Assembly (NCBI GenBank): GCA_947579605.1
Contig: OX388321.1
Location: 17,599,614 to 17,663,613 of the forward strand
Source of the DNA: Athripsodes cinereus
Lineage: Eukaryota; Arthropoda; Insecta; Trichoptera; Leptoceridae
DNA length: 64,000 nt
Direction of reading: 5' to 3'
Below are positions 20,886-33,530 of the stretch, piece after piece. The position numbers were made by a program, and so were the translations under genes. The notes beneath the pieces are model-generated. The model was not told the origin of the DNA. It searched no databases and saw only the letters and a list, made by a program, of their open reading frames with translations. The number at the start of each line of letters is the position of its first letter. Within the stretch, counting starts at the first letter, position 1.

Positions 20886-23800
20886 TAGAAACATTTTCTA
20901 TATACAACTTAATGTTAGATACACATCTATCTTCTTACGCATGAAGATTTTGTCAAAACGTGTTAACAAATATAGCAACACAACTTAACAAGAATATTAC
21001 TAGGTACAGATAGATGCAGACGCAAAACCAGGGTCAGCTATAAAACTTTACAAGGATACTGACATTTGTTGTATGAATGCAATATCAACACGATTTTACG
21101 ATTATCTTGATGCGGTGTTGGTTATATTACATATTATGTTTGAATGTTGTTTTATACTTATGTCTTAATATTGCTCAGTACATATTATGTTAATAAATAT
21201 ATACCCGTACCCCGTACTTACGGTAGAAATATCGGAATATAAAAATTTCTCCTTTCTCAAATGTGCATACTGTTGGTACATGGAATAATAATTTTCATAT
21301 TTACTAGAAGGTATCTAGTAATCTAGTATTAGTGTCAACTACGGCATTATAATCAAAATTTAAAATAACATGAATATAATAAAGGGAGTTTTCGTATTCC
21401 GTTTTTCTATACAACGTTGAAAAATATGAATAGTGTCGATTATTTTTTTCTATTGTTAGCAACAAACTTTATTCATTTAAATGTTTAAAATTGTTTTTTT
21501 TTTTAAATTGCACAGAATTTGTTTTTGTGTTAATTCCATGCAAATTAACTTAAATGGTTTCTTATTAAATGACCGAATTTGTTAACATTATTAACGTTGA
21601 CTTTCACATTACCAATGTAATATTTATTATTTATCGTGTCGAAACCCAGAGAAAAAACCCATCAAACTGATCTCCAGTACTGCGCAAAACGCACAGCAGG
21701 TGGAGATGCGTCAAAAATATCCTCCATAGTGCAAGTGACAGGGCACAATGGACATTCCAACAACCAATGTAATAAGTTTTACACATTTCCATAGTAGGTA
21801 AGCAAAGTTTTGCATATGGGGTTTTATTTTTTTTCAATAACGTTAAAGAGTAAGCAGATCAATAATATAATATATACACAGTATGACTTTTAAATATTAA
21901 GATAAATAGATATTATTATCATATAAGGTTAGAGTGTACTATTTTGCATCACAACTTTTTATTATTTGATAGTTTCTAACAATATATCGCTCTGCATGTA
22001 ACTTTATATGAAACCGCTGAATGAAAGATCTATTGCTGTACTGTCTATTTTACTTTTATGTCTTATTTATCTTGGAATACATCAAATAAAGAGGATATTT
22101 TATCCGGTAATGGCATCATGGTTGGATGAATGCATAGGAAAGTTGATCTTTCTACAATGTTATATGTATTTACGTTTTATATTGCTTCTTACTTCGTATC
22201 TGCTTGCATCAATGCAATAAAATGTATTCACCAAAAGTAGAATCCTTCTATTTGAGATGATGCATACGAATGTATGTATTATCAGAAGATGTGAATATTT
22301 AATTTTACCACATTGTTAGTTATATAATAAATCCATTTCATTGGGATCTATTGCTGTTATACATGACTTTAATTTATATTTTTTATCAAAAAATATTTTT
22401 AAAAATAAATAATAATTTTTTTAAATGTGAGTACTATTGAAGGGAATTTGGAATTAAAACTCTAATTTATTATATAATTCAATTTTGGCAAGCTTAATTT
22501 TCAATTTGGAGAATGAATCAACTTCTTTTGCAAAACAAAGAAATATAAAAATAATGATACGATACATCTTTTTATATTTAATTATCTTGCATAAACTACT
22601 AAGACAAATAAATAACTTAATATACATTTTAGGAAACAATATTAGCTCCCTAACATATTTCTTAGTAAATATGTATACACCTTATCTAACTGTATGATAA
22701 ACAAAAGAAATATAGTATTGAAATATAAGCCTAAAGATTATATTTCATTTCATAAGCTTTGATTTAATCACTCTTGTATGGTTTTAGAAGATTCCGCCCA
22801 CTTCAATAGTTTAAAGATTAACTCCTCTGGGCGGAAGCTCTCGAATTTATAACTCTATATTTAGTTACTACTATTGAACTATTGATCTCAATAAGATTGT
22901 AAATAAGTTTTTTCATTATTTCACGGATTAAGTTAGTATATATGGCATTTTCCACAAGGTGACCTGACTCACTGAAGACACTAAATATAGAGAAAGCTCT
23001 TTTTGTGCCATAAACAATAAGGTATTTAAAATATGTTTCCAAGACCCGGGTGAATTGCAAAAGCTTAGTATCTTATGGAAAAATGCAAATGATCAGGAAC
23101 TATGAAACAAAAATAATTATTGGGAAATTTCCGTTTTAATATGTTTTTTAAACGTAACTATTTTAAAATCAAAGTAAAGTTGCATTTAAAAGCTCGTTAA
23201 ATAAAGTGTTACCTACCTACTTTTTCTGAGGTGATATCTCAGTGATTCCATAATTATCTGTTATTTCGTTATATTTTCTAAATAATATCGATTTAACTAG
23301 TTACGAAGTTAACAATTTGAAACGAATAATTAAGTTAAGTATTGAGTTTAACGATGCCGAGTTCTGGGGAGATCCGCTTGTTAACAAATGATCAACAAAA
23401 CTCGTGCTTATATATAGGTGAACTAAGTCGAAGAATATTGATTTAATACATTGCTAATCTTCAGTTTCGACTCTGCCTGCATAAATACTTATTTATATTA
23501 ATATGTATTGGACGCTACGCAAATTGGTATTACTCAACACACATAATATAATCATATTATTATTATGCACTCAACTCTGCACGGTACAATATAAAACGTT
23601 ATTCATTCAATATCCAAGCAAAAGAACGCACGCGATATTAACACGCATCGATTACGATTCATTCAACAGTAAAGTTTATTATTTTATACTTTGAATGTTT
23701 TGGATTTTGACCAAAGAAATACGCAATCTACAATAACAACACTGAAGATAATTTATTAACTCTCCGTGACTTTAAAAAAATTCAGAAAACTTTTCACTCA

Positions 23801-24162
23801 ACTGTTTTTTTTAAACTATGAAATTTATGATCTCTAAAATTTATAGTCTCTTAAATTTATGATCTCTAAAATTTTCTAATATCAATAAATAACGACAGAC
23901 TTTCATTATTCATAAATTGAAATAGAATGATTTTTAAACGTAAAAATAAGATTTTCATGGACTTGTCGGTATGAAAGACAGTGGTATATAACAATCTTTG
24001 TGGCATATATTACATTTCACGTCATAATTCTTCTAAAAAAAACTACTAACTGGTGTTATTCTTGGTGCGTTTTTTAATAACTTTTTTTAGGTAAAATTGA
24101 TTAATTAAAAGGAGACTTTATTGTCTTAAATGTACCGTTTTCGTATCAAAAGCACACCATCA
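20886..24162. other. AT-rich DNA, nothing recognised
   Basis: A 3.3-kb stretch without a recognisable gene or bounded element. It holds a small inverted repeat around 22795-22828 (cttcaatagttt region flanked by ccgccca/tgggcgg) and a few-unit repeat of 'aaatttatgatctctaaa' at about 23818-23876. Confidence 0.45.
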
Positions 24163-24372
24163 CGGCTTTTCACACATGTGGAGCAATAAGTGGACTAACT
24201 GTATGTAATAAACATGCAGATTATTCTCTTCATGCCATAAAAAATCAAGACATTCAAGATGAATTTAACTTAATGAAGACCTTATTGCAGAATTTCAGAT
24301 GTAAAATGTTTTTATTTTTCGAACATCAGCTTTTTACAAGATATTCGAAAACTTTACAAAGCGAGTTGATAT
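24163..24372 (-). repeat. Family C SINE-like copy, decayed
   Basis: Reverse-strand copy running from 'catcacggc' to 'attcgaaaact'. All main blocks are present but diverged, with several small indels. Confidence 0.65.
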
Positions 24373-26032
24373 TCGATTCATAGAAATCATAAAGAATTCT
24401 TATTAATGAAACATCGTAGTGAGAAAAAATCTCCAACCAAATGATTCATGTTGTGTCAAGTATGTATTGTAGGTATGATTTTATGTGCATTGCAATGTTT
24501 AGAATGGTACCTATTTACAAACATGTGTTTGTATATTAAGTTATTGCTACTACGTATTATTTTCGATTTATACTTAGTTCAGTTTGTCGGTTGTTTGAGA
24601 TTGGTCGTATTCTCTTTATATTTAATAACCACCGTGTAGTCGTTGCTGTTTTTAAATAAAACGCGTTGTTTTATCATCGTGACACAGTCGTATAACTTTC
24701 AGTTTTTCATGTTTTTAATGTTATCGGTGAACTAGTTCAAAATTACTCGCACGTTTTGTTTGAGTAAATTGGAGATTATCGCAACACTATGATAAACTGT
24801 TCCTGTTTTCGTCAATATGTATAGTAAGGTTTAATCATTTTTAATTTCGTGATAATGATCATAATGATAACGCAATGATATTCCAGAATCTTTAAATAAA
24901 TTTACCCAATATTTTTATAAAGATTAACTACTGAAACTAAACACTTCGTTTCTACGATTCTTAACAGTTTTGTGAAAGTGTTTGATATTTTAAATTATTT
25001 GAACTGTATCCCTGAAAATACACACGAACATTAGAATTTTTTTGTTGAATAAATATTTCCTAATTAGATATCCATAATACTGTTTCAACATCCAATGATT
25101 TTGAGTGAGTTTTGTATCTAAATCCCAGGATGCTCCCCTGATAGCAGAACAAACATAATACCACACTCTCCTGTCGGCAAGGTTATAGAATTATTATGAT
25201 TTGAATGTTCGTGTTGATATTTTCAACATAACATATAATGACTTTATCGCCAGGATAGAGACTCTCCTTTAATTCTGTTTCTTTTTGATGATATCTCTTT
25301 TGTGTTTTTTTTTTTCATTTCTCCACTGAGATCGCCTTGGCCAAAAGCTGTTATGTTCTATGTGCAGGGTGATATTTTTAGAATAATAATAATAATTAGA
25401 TTAACGATTTAATTTGGAACTAAAACGTGGATAAATAAGTTAACTTTATAGAGGATACATTCGTTATTGCTAGAATGATAATTTGATGTAGTGGAGTTCC
25501 AGTCAACGGATAAGTTGTAGGAAAACTCGAAAACATCACATATTATAAATCATGGAACATCTTTAATCCAGCGATGAGGCATGCTTCCTATCCTTAATAC
25601 AACTGTGCGGATGATTCAAAAACATGTTTAAATATTATGACTTATGTGAACAGTACAAAAAAACCTTTGAAATATTTCTCCAACAAATTTATTGTTTATG
25701 CTCTGACTTTTATGATACCAGTTTTAAAAAACATCGTTACGCCTCCTTTGGATATTACCGCCGAAAACCATTTGGGCTGGTACCTACTCATGTTTTATTA
25801 CGTTCTGATATGACATTGAGATGTGGATATCTTCATTCCTTACCTAAATAATTCTCTCTTTTGGTGCTCCTTTCACACTTACGATATTAATCGCATGTAC
25901 ATAATATCAGACGTATATTGAAAATATACCTTCATTAATTATAAAATTAACTTACAATAATTTTAATTAACATATATTTTTATGGGCACATGTGAAAAAT
26001 CCTTCTAAATTTAATGCATGAAACAATCATAT
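24373..26032. other. AT-rich DNA, mostly unassigned
   Basis: A weak family C trace ('ccagcgatgaggcatgc') lies near 25568-25615. Open frames at 24448-24639 and 25624-25851 show no domain. Confidence 0.4.
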
Positions 26033-26205
26033 AAGACTTAGTAGATGGGCAAAATCACCCTCTGTTGGGTGGAACGCCCACAAAAAAAAGACTTAGTAGA
26101 AAGGATAACGTCACCTTATTTGGTAGTGCCCTGGACGGGACTTGAACCCGCAACCCATCCTTAACGTGAGGTGTGCTTTCTCTAATTAAGTTACTAGGAG
26201 ACATG
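26033..26205 (-). mobile_element. SINE-E, tRNA-derived SINE with truncated tandem copy
   Basis: On the minus strand a tRNA-like head carries a B-box-like 'gggttcaagtcc' (about 26131-26142), then a body reading 'gcactaccaaataaggtgacg' and 'tactaagtct'. Directly beyond it, 26033-26082 is a second diverged copy of just the body. The 13-bp unit aagacttagtaga at 26033-26045 recurs at 26088-26100. A third body fragment lies in the other orientation at 26315-26350. Confidence 0.6.
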
Positions 26206-26314
26206 CTGAAAGTTTAGAAATTCTCTCTTTTAAACCACAACGACAGTTTTATGTGAAGATATTGTTCTTGCATATCGAAGTATGAGTATTTCATGCTGGA
26301 CACAATACAATTAC

Positions 26315-26350
26315 CGCCTAGAGCACTATCAAATAAGGTGACGTTGTTTT
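26315..26350 (+). repeat. SINE-E body fragment
   Basis: 'gcactatcaaataaggtgacg' matches the body of the SINE-E copy at 26033-26205 in the opposite orientation. Confidence 0.5.
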
Positions 26351-26425
26351 ATGAAAGCCTTATAATATATGATTATTTTATATGTTAAATTTTGATATAT
26401 TTTGTAAACTAATTAATATAATGGG

Positions 26426-26532
26426 AGGGGCCGTGGTTGCGTGGACAGGTCGCCGGCACCGTGCGACCTTAAGCGGTGCATTAAGTTTCTGATCACCTAC
26501 TGTGAGATGAATATTTGATAAACTGTAAACCC
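26426..26532 (+). mobile_element. Short GC-rich insertion with 14-bp target duplication
   Basis: A 107-bp unit flanked by exact 14-bp repeats aattaatataatgg at 26412-26425 and 26533-26546. It starts gaggggccgtggttgcgtgg, much more GC-rich than its surroundings and reminiscent of a tRNA-like head, but no B box was seen. The duplication length fits target-primed retrotransposition. Strand is inferred from the GC-rich head being on the left. Confidence 0.6.
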
Positions 26533-26546
26533 AATTAATATAATGG

Positions 26547-27194
26547 TTAAAATAAAAAATTAAAATTAAAATCCTTGTTATTATATATTATTTCCCTTTG
26601 CAGAAGGAACATACTATTCCATTAATTTTTATTTTGGTTTTAAGATGACGTAGACTTTTGATCTGGAAACAAATTAATAATCATACTCGTAAAAATAGAA
26701 CGAATCATTCCTGATAATATCAATAAATAAGTTATAATATTACGGCTAAAATAATTTCTTTCATCAACCGAGTATCAAAAAAATAAGATAAGAGACTTGC
26801 AAGTAGGATAAAAAAAATATGAAACCACTAACCACTATAAAAATAATAATCAAATAGTATATAGATATTAATGTACTTTCTATGACAATTATAAAAGCAG
26901 AAGAAGAAAATTTGATTGCCGACTGTTAGGATACTAGTTGACGTTACGTATTTCATTGTGCATAAAGCTCTTTCGCCGCTTTTGAGTTACCTGCCAAACA
27001 ATCAATTATCGAATAATGGTTAGGTAGATATGTTGATATAACTATTTTATTGATTGCATGACCTTCTCAAAGAGGTATTAAAACATGTGGAAGTATGAAT
27101 TGTCTGCTCTTTCTATTGATGATTTTTATGACATTTTCAATGTTATGACGCCATTTTTAAAAAATTAAGGATTTTTGCAATTTTTTTGTTATTT
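26547..27194. other. AT-rich DNA, nothing recognised
   Basis: No gene or bounded element seen. Confidence 0.5.
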
Positions 27195-27345
27195 ATTAAT
27201 TTATATTATTCTTCTTGCACATTATTATTCATAAAACAAATTAAATAAAGTAGTATACACAAGAAAAAATGTGATGATGTGCAGTGGCGAGATTATCACT
27301 ATATAGTGATTTCTTCCATCTAACCACGTCACATTAACACTAAAC
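27195..27345 (-). repeat. LINE 3'-UTR-like repeat
   Basis: Shares 'gtgcagtggcgagattatcac' and 'gcaagaagaat' with the plus-strand copy at 44340-44505, which ends in an (AAAT)n tail. The shared order and simple tail point to a retroelement 3' end. Confidence 0.55.
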
Positions 27346-27594
27346 AGAAATAAAAACAATAATAGTAAAAACACAAATAATAAGAAAAATAGCTACTTAA
27401 ATTAGATTGAAAAAAAAAGAAAAAAACTACAATCCACACACCTAACGCTCTTTTGGGATTAATGTACATTGTTTCCGTCCTCATATGAGGACACTAGGAG
27501 AATTCGGGTTAAGAAACAGTTAAATTCTATACAAATTATAGATGATCGCCAGCAAATGATACATTATTCAAAAATATAAAATATTATTGTTCCA

Positions 27595-27778
27595 AACTAA
27601 TAAAAGCTGTCCTCTCCGTGCCAACAAAAAATAAAGACCTTCAGGAAGACAGCTAGCCTCATCGCTGAATATGAGATGAAAAAGTATTTTTTTCTTCGAA
27701 TACCTGTCTTTTACAGAAAACTCGCAAATTAACGAAAAAGAGTGGGCGACCAACTCTTTGCCAGATGCTCTACGAGAC
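27595..27778 (-). repeat. Family C SINE-like copy (5' two-thirds)
   Basis: Reverse-strand copy running from 'gctgtcctctccgtgcc' to the 5' end ('gtgggcgaccaactctttgcc'). It lacks the 3' end and directly abuts a plus-strand partial copy at 27782-27912, giving a head-to-head junction. Confidence 0.75.
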
Positions 27779-27781
27779 AAA

Positions 27782-27912
27782 ATAGGATGAAATTTGCCAT
27801 CCATCCTGAATGTCATTTTTTGATAGCACGGAGAGGACAGCTTGCATGTTTATTACATGAAGCAGGTCTGCTGGCTACCCCATATAATATGGGATATATC
27901 ATGATAGTAGTA
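27782..27912 (+). repeat. Family C SINE-like copy (3' half) with (TAG)n tail
   Basis: Starts with 'gatgaaatttgccatccatcctgaatgtc' and runs to 'gtagtagta'. It overlaps in content with the adjacent minus-strand piece, so the two are parts of different insertions or a rearranged (inverted) one. Confidence 0.75.
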
Positions 27913-28480
27913 GTACCTAATAGTCCAACCTTATACCTGATTTATTTCTTACAAATGTTAAATTATATTTATGTGTAAATGTCGAGAATAGAATTTACTT
28001 TATATATTGAATTTTTTGAGTAAGAGCACCATAGAAAAAAAAATTGTAGGTTTTAGATTTAGCCAAAGGTCAAAAATGGTTCTGCGCAGTTTATATTTAA
28101 TCAGAGCTAATTAAGACATCTATTAGTTTGATCAAATGGATTATGAAATGACACTTAATATTTTTACATTTATTATTCATCATCAGCTGATTGTAGACAA
28201 CAAGTTTTATTATAGGCGAATGTTGATGAAAACAAACTTAACAAAGATACTCATACAAATATTATTATAATTTTAGTATCATTAATAATGTCATACATAA
28301 GTATAGCAAATAGAATAGGTATAACATTGTTTTTGTGTTTACAACATTATCTAAATAAATATTTACGCACAAATGCGCATTCGTAAAACTATGTACATAT
28401 ATTATTAATATTATTAGTCATATCAGTTTCTCAGTCAATTTTTTTTGTACCTACATTGAAATTACTTGCATATGTAATTC
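27913..28480. other. AT-rich DNA, nothing recognised
   Basis: No gene or bounded element seen. Confidence 0.5.
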
Positions 28481-28488
28481 GTTTAGAA

Positions 28489-28981
28489 CAGCGATGCACA
28501 AACCGTGGCCCGCGGGCCGCATGTGACCCTTGGTCGGTATATCTGCTGTCCGCCAGCGAATTATAAAATATAAAAAAATGTCAATACCAGTGATAATCGG
28601 ATATTCGTTAAAAGTACCGGATACTTAATAATTCGAGTAAATATTTTTAAAGAAAACTGAGGAGTTTTGTCAAATTCCTATACCATTTTCGGAATTTGGG
28701 GACGAGGACGGGGACGGGGTAGAAATTTATAGACGTTACAATTTTAGTATCCAGTATCAACAGAAACAGTCGGTACAAATACCCGGTACATTGTAGAAAA
28801 AAGTGCTGCCAGAAAATATTCTTTAAGAAAACCGAGAGTTTTTGAAATATTTCAAATTCCTATACCATTTTGAAAAATCGGTGACGGGGGTGGAAGATAT
28901 TTTAATTTTCTTATAGCGGCCCATCCTTGGCTCATAATCCTCCCGAGTGGCCCCTGTTCCCTATAAGTCTGTGCATCCCTG
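28489..28981. mobile_element. hAT-like non-autonomous element, 493 bp
   Basis: Flanked by 8-bp repeats gtttagaa (28481-28488) and gcttagaa (28982-28989), one mismatch. The left end cagcgatgcaca and right end (read in reverse) cagggatgcaca form the terminal inverted repeat, followed by a GC-rich 'gtggcccgcgggccgc' block that is common just inside hAT ends. Inside, a unit around 'caaattcctataccatttt' occurs twice about 180 bp apart. No transposase. Confidence 0.82.
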
Positions 28982-29293
28982 GCTTAGAACATAATTAATT
29001 GTTGTAAATAGCATAAATATTTTGTTTAGATCACAAGTATGCTAATTTTCCGAACGCGTATGTGCAATGAATATATTTTATTTTATTCATTTTAAGAACA
29101 CACAAACAGTAGGTAATAGACGGTCAACATATGCGAATAATATATTACAATTAGCAAACAAATCATGGTTCTACAGATTACCAACATGCAACAAAATGTA
29201 ACTTAAAAAATAACAATGAAATATGTTTATAAGATGTAAACAGTATTATTTAACAGAGAAATCAGCTATAAAGATCTGCTAATACAGATTCAG

Positions 29294-29466
29294 CAGGGTT
29301 ACTCTTGACAAAACTAAACACGATCTTAATCTAGTCAAAAACACCGTACTACCGCTAACGCGCGATCGGTTTGCGTGTATTTTTGGCCAATAGTCACTTC
29401 GTGCGTCGTATGATCAAGATCAAGACTAGATTAAGATCGTGTTTAGTTTTGTCAAGAGTAACCCTG
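29294..29466. mobile_element. MITE family D, copy 3
   Basis: Same ends as 11443-11653 (cagggttactcttgaca ... gagtaaccctg). CAG flanks both sides (29291-29293, 29467-29469). Part of the left arm is deleted after 'taatctagtc', so it no longer folds fully. The right arm is nearly identical to copy 1, implying recent shared ancestry. An open frame at 29371-29619 runs through it and is not a gene. Confidence 0.82.
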
Positions 29467-29469
29467 CAG

Positions 29470-31194
29470 TCAATAGCCTTGTGGTGTCACATACTGAGGG
29501 TCTGGCTATCTTTGTTGACCGTGCCTTTTGCGTGGTTGATCCAATCGAACAAAATTCCCTATATTCAGGAGTTTTTGTTTCATTTTCCCATTGAAATCAC
29601 TAAAGTTTTAATAAATTAGTTTTTTTTTTCATTTTGATATTATTTTAGATTAACTATGTATCAATTATGATTTGTTATGAGCTTTTTCGCTACCTCGGTT
29701 TCGGTGGAACGTCCACCATTAACGAGCAATTATCTAAAACTTAGTTAGCAAGCATGAGATGAGATTAAAATTATTATTTTTTCATTGTTTCTGCCTATTA
29801 ATATTGAGAGCGAAAACTACAAAAAAAAAATCATTCGTTCGTATTCGTAGTTCGGACGCGGCTGCCAAATTCATTTATTATTGTATGTTTTACTAATTTT
29901 ACTCATCAACTTTGATTCAGGTTATTCCTTGCAATGAATCATTAATACTAACACGTGTTTTCATTTTGTTTCAGATTACCTTTATGCTGAAGTAACTGAA
30001 GAGTAAAACGGGACATATTGTGACGTACATCCAATTAGTTTTCATACAACCTACACATGTTGTAAACTGGTTTGACAGTGTTTCATCGTTCTAAACTAAA
30101 CTCTACTTTCAATGAAATAATATTGTTAACATCAGATAAAATACATACTTGTATAATATATCATACAATTTCAACAACTAACTCATTTAGTTGTACTTAC
30201 GAGTTCTTCCCTGCTTACGTACGAGTGTATTTACTAAATAAATTTGCTAGAAAATAATTTGAATATTTTGTAATATTCTACAACAATTTTTTTTCGTTAA
30301 CTCAATTTTTGAAGTTCCTTTTGGGAACACACATAAAAGTCATCTAAATATATTAAGTTCAAAACAATTTTCCGCAATTTGAATTGCTTTTTTTAATCTG
30401 ATAATACTGCCCCTAACCAACTTATTGCAAAATAGGGTCATCTTACATGATGGAAAATTTTTGGTTAAATTTTAAATTGATGCATTCATTTTCACTTATT
30501 CATACCATCATGGCATTTTCCATCAGTGGAGTAGCCAGTGGATTAACATCTTATATATAACATCAAATTCACTCTTCGTGATCTGATAATGTGAAAATAA
30601 TTGTAGAAGTAAAGTTACCTCATAATAATATGTAACCTAATAAATTTCAAAAACTTTTCAAGCAAAAAATATAAACCAATTTACTATTTCTCTTAAATAA
30701 CCTTTTGGCAATTGTGATTTCGAATTTATAATGTAGATTTTTTAATTAGATCAAATAATTTCAGCAAAGTTGTTCCAAATTAAATAAGAAAATTATAACA
30801 TATTTAAACCGCATTAAAATAATTATTTATTCCTGAAATCTTTGATCACAACAATTTATTTGGTAGCTCTTTTTACAGAGTTATTGCGACAATTTGTTTT
30901 TCAAAATAATCCCGAATGCGATGAGTTTATGATCCGAGTGAAGATTGAATTATGTAAATTCATGCAGGAAATTATTTTTTTTATAAATTAATATTTAAAC
31001 TTTATGAAGCTTCTTTGTATTTTACAGAAAATAATAATTTATAATAATCTATTATTTTCTCCACATTCATACAATTATTCATATATTCCCTTGGATTTCT
31101 CTTAATTAATTTTCAGCTATCCTTAAGTATTTGATACACGCGATCATAGCCCGTAATTTTTGTAAGCTCGTGCTTTTCACCCCTATATTTCTGT
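29470..31194. other. AT-rich DNA with a family C scrap
   Basis: 30505-30560 is a minus-strand scrap of family C ('ccatcatggcattttcc', 'agtggagtagccag'). Nothing else recognised. Confidence 0.45.
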
Positions 31195-31510
31195 ACTATA
31201 ATAATATAATATACTCTCACGCCGTACCCTCCGGTTCCTTCACAATTGATTGCAATTCCTCATACATGCATGCTGCTTTTTCTTACTAAGCACGCGGTCA
31301 CTCTTGAAAAATTAATTCACATTGTCAAGCTACGTAGTTCTTGGACATCCGCACTTTCTCTCACCTACTTTTAGATAAATACACCCTCTTTTTTATTATT
31401 TAAAAGTCCGTTAGATTCATACGTCCAAGCTATGGCAACCTTTTTCCATAGATACATTTTATCCTCAACACTCCTCTAGAATCTGCTCATTTTCCTGATA
31501 TCGTTATTTA
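31195..31510 (-). mobile_element. Degenerate LINE 3' fragment, related to 42500-42800
   Basis: Minus-strand reading gives 'KKKQHACMRNCNQL' and 'VRR', corresponding in order to the better-preserved 'RNRRACMRNCMNV' ending at 42500-42800. Heavily mutated. Confidence 0.5.
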
Positions 31511-32884
31511 ATCGGAACCCGTTTTCAGATTACTTTTTCCTTCTCGCATTTTTCTTAATACCGGAATTATTTTCATGATGAGGTTGAAGAAAATCAATTT
31601 TAGCCTTTGATAACAAGTATTCAATACCCGATTAAGATATTTTTTTAAAAAAATAATAAATTTTCATACGAAAATCATTTAAAAAAGGTGTTTACATTAG
31701 TTTCTAACTGTTAATATTACAGGAGTACTACGTACTAATTGGCACATGCCAATTAGTGCACAGGAACATTCCTATGGTATATATTTTTATATATTAAATG
31801 CTTTTAGATTAACCTACTATAAACATCAATATTCCCCTGGAGCATAAATAATATTAAATTTCTCACATTATCATGGATAAAACAAGATGTACCTTCTATA
31901 TATTCAAATCTTTAAATTTTGAAATTCCTATGTAATCATCATTATACAAATATTTTGCGTCACATAGGTTAGACTGATATATCATTAGTAATTAGTATTT
32001 CCTACAAATTTTCTCACATTGAATTATTAAGCAGTATGAATTATGTTGTTAATCTGGAATGTATTGCAAAGGTACGTATTTTATTAAAGTAGATATCGAT
32101 TTTACCTTCGTAAAATATTCTCTTTTGATATTCTACAATAAGTTTTTGAATATTTTCTCCCACGGTGTACCTAGATATATCAAATATCGATATTCCTAAA
32201 TGCCATGGAACTTGACCCGGCCCCTATTATTATTAATTTACGACGCAACTCGTGTACTGAAATATTTTGAAAGTGTCTATTGATGCGTAATTTTACATAT
32301 TTAATTAGATTTTCTCCGCCTTTGCTTAAGTCTCGTGTAATATGTCAGTTATTATTTCGCAAAAATAAAACGAGTACCAGACAAGTGTAACATAATTTTA
32401 TAAAAGAAATTAAGAAACTTTAATCTATGTTTATCATATTCTTGACGAAGCTATTTATCTATAGAAAAGATACCTATATATTTTTCAACTTCACTAATAT
32501 AATAACCTTTAATTTTCCTGGAAAACCACCTTAATTGGTCTACTGGCTACCCCACTTGTGTAATATACCGTGATGATATAATAGTAGTAGTAAAATTATT
32601 TTTTTGGATTTTATTTTGTTCAAAAGTTGAATCAAAATATCTGTAAACAAAAAAGGTTGTTGTTGTCATAAAAAATATTTCACTGCCTCGTTTTAAAATA
32701 TTTTTTTTGTTTTGATCCAGTATAGATTATGTGAGGATTTTAAATAAAATAATGAACAGTTACATTGTGAATGATATAAAAAATTAAAAATAAAACAACT
32801 CGTGTTTAAAATTTCTGTGAAGTGATGATTGACTTTGTTAAACGAAATTCGTGTTGAGTTTAAATAATAATAATAATACGTACT
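31511..32884. other. AT-rich DNA upstream of the CUB exon
   Basis: Contains a family C 3' scrap with (TAG)n at 32530-32590 (+) ('tctactggctaccccacttg', 'atagtagtagta'). The promoter of the downstream gene should lie here or farther upstream, in a separate non-coding exon, but no core promoter could be fixed. Confidence 0.4.
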
Positions 32885-32966
32885 ATGAAAAACAAAAGTT
32901 CACGTGAATTAACGATACAACAACATAATGTAATTTGTGTGTGATGTTTTAATGAAAAAACTTTAA
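32885..32966 (+). promoter_or_regulatory. Three stop-to-start linked upstream ORFs
   Basis: Directly before the CUB exon start are three small ORFs: 32885-32944 (19 codons plus stop), 32944-32952 (ATG TTT TAA) and 32952-32966 (ATG AAA AAA CTT TAA). The first two junctions overlap as TGATG and TAATG, so each stop shares bases with the next start. If this DNA is in the 5' UTR, the arrangement would be expected to lower initiation at the main ATG. Whether it is transcribed is not known. Confidence 0.35.
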
Positions 32967-32988
32967 TCAAACCACAAAACAAATCGCA

Positions 32989-33530
32989 ATGTGGTTAATT
33001 AAACTTATCGTTACTACGATTTGTATCAGCACATTCCCTGTTGTGTACGGAGTGCACCAATGTGGGGAAACTTTGACGGAAAGGGCAGGTACAATTAGCT
33101 CTCCCAATTTTCCTGCCCCGTTTGAAACACCCATCCACTGTCAATGGCTCATATCCAAAGGAGACGCAGACGCCGATGGGTCAATTGTCATTTATTTAAC
33201 TCAAGTTTTTCTAACAACTGGATTGAAATTCACTGAGTATCTTTATTACGACTCCGCTTATAAAGCTGGAGCAAGAGTTGTTCATACTGTGAGTGAATCA
33301 TCTGCTACTCACGTGAAATGGTTGCAAGTTTCTTCACCATACCTCCTCATTGAATTGAATCTGAATAGATTAGAAGGACATCATCTTAGAGCTCTCCCAG
33401 CTCTCTTGGATGTGTTTGGATTCAACATCACATATGAAATCAGTTCGGCTGCTAATCCTGTGAAGGAATATCAGTGCAACACTATTGAATGCAGGTTTTT
33501 GGGACATTGCTACGCTAACCACAATTATTC
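32989..33530 (+). CDS. First coding exon of a secreted CUB/EGF-domain protein
   Basis: This is the only host-gene exon supported in the window. The 180 complete codons start at an ATG with G at -3. Residues 1-21 form a hydrophobic signal peptide ending about 'VVYG'. A CUB domain spans about 25-151: it opens 'CGETLTERAGTISSPNFP', has the Cys25-Cys51 pair followed by 'CQWLI', and ends 'FNITYEI'. The second CUB disulfide pair is not seen, so it is an atypical CUB. Cys163, Cys168 and Cys174 ('CNTIECRFLGHC') look like the start of an EGF-like module that continues in the next exon. Asn146 and Asn179 lie in N-glycosylation sequons, although the second depends on the split Ser codon. The exon ends in phase 2 at a GTAAGT donor; the open frame runs only one codon into the intron. 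Role inferred: extracellular or membrane-anchored binding protein. CUB-then-EGF starts occur in several families (for example attractin-like and MEGF8-like), and I could not choose among them. Confidence 0.85.

Noticed and set aside
22008..22220. 70-codon hydrophobic open frame that could be a membrane protein fragment
   Set aside because: Hydrophobicity follows from T-rich codons. No motif, no splice sites, and no neighbouring exons support it.
25624..25851. 75-codon Cys/Tyr-containing open frame
   Set aside because: No signal peptide, regular Cys spacing or splice context.
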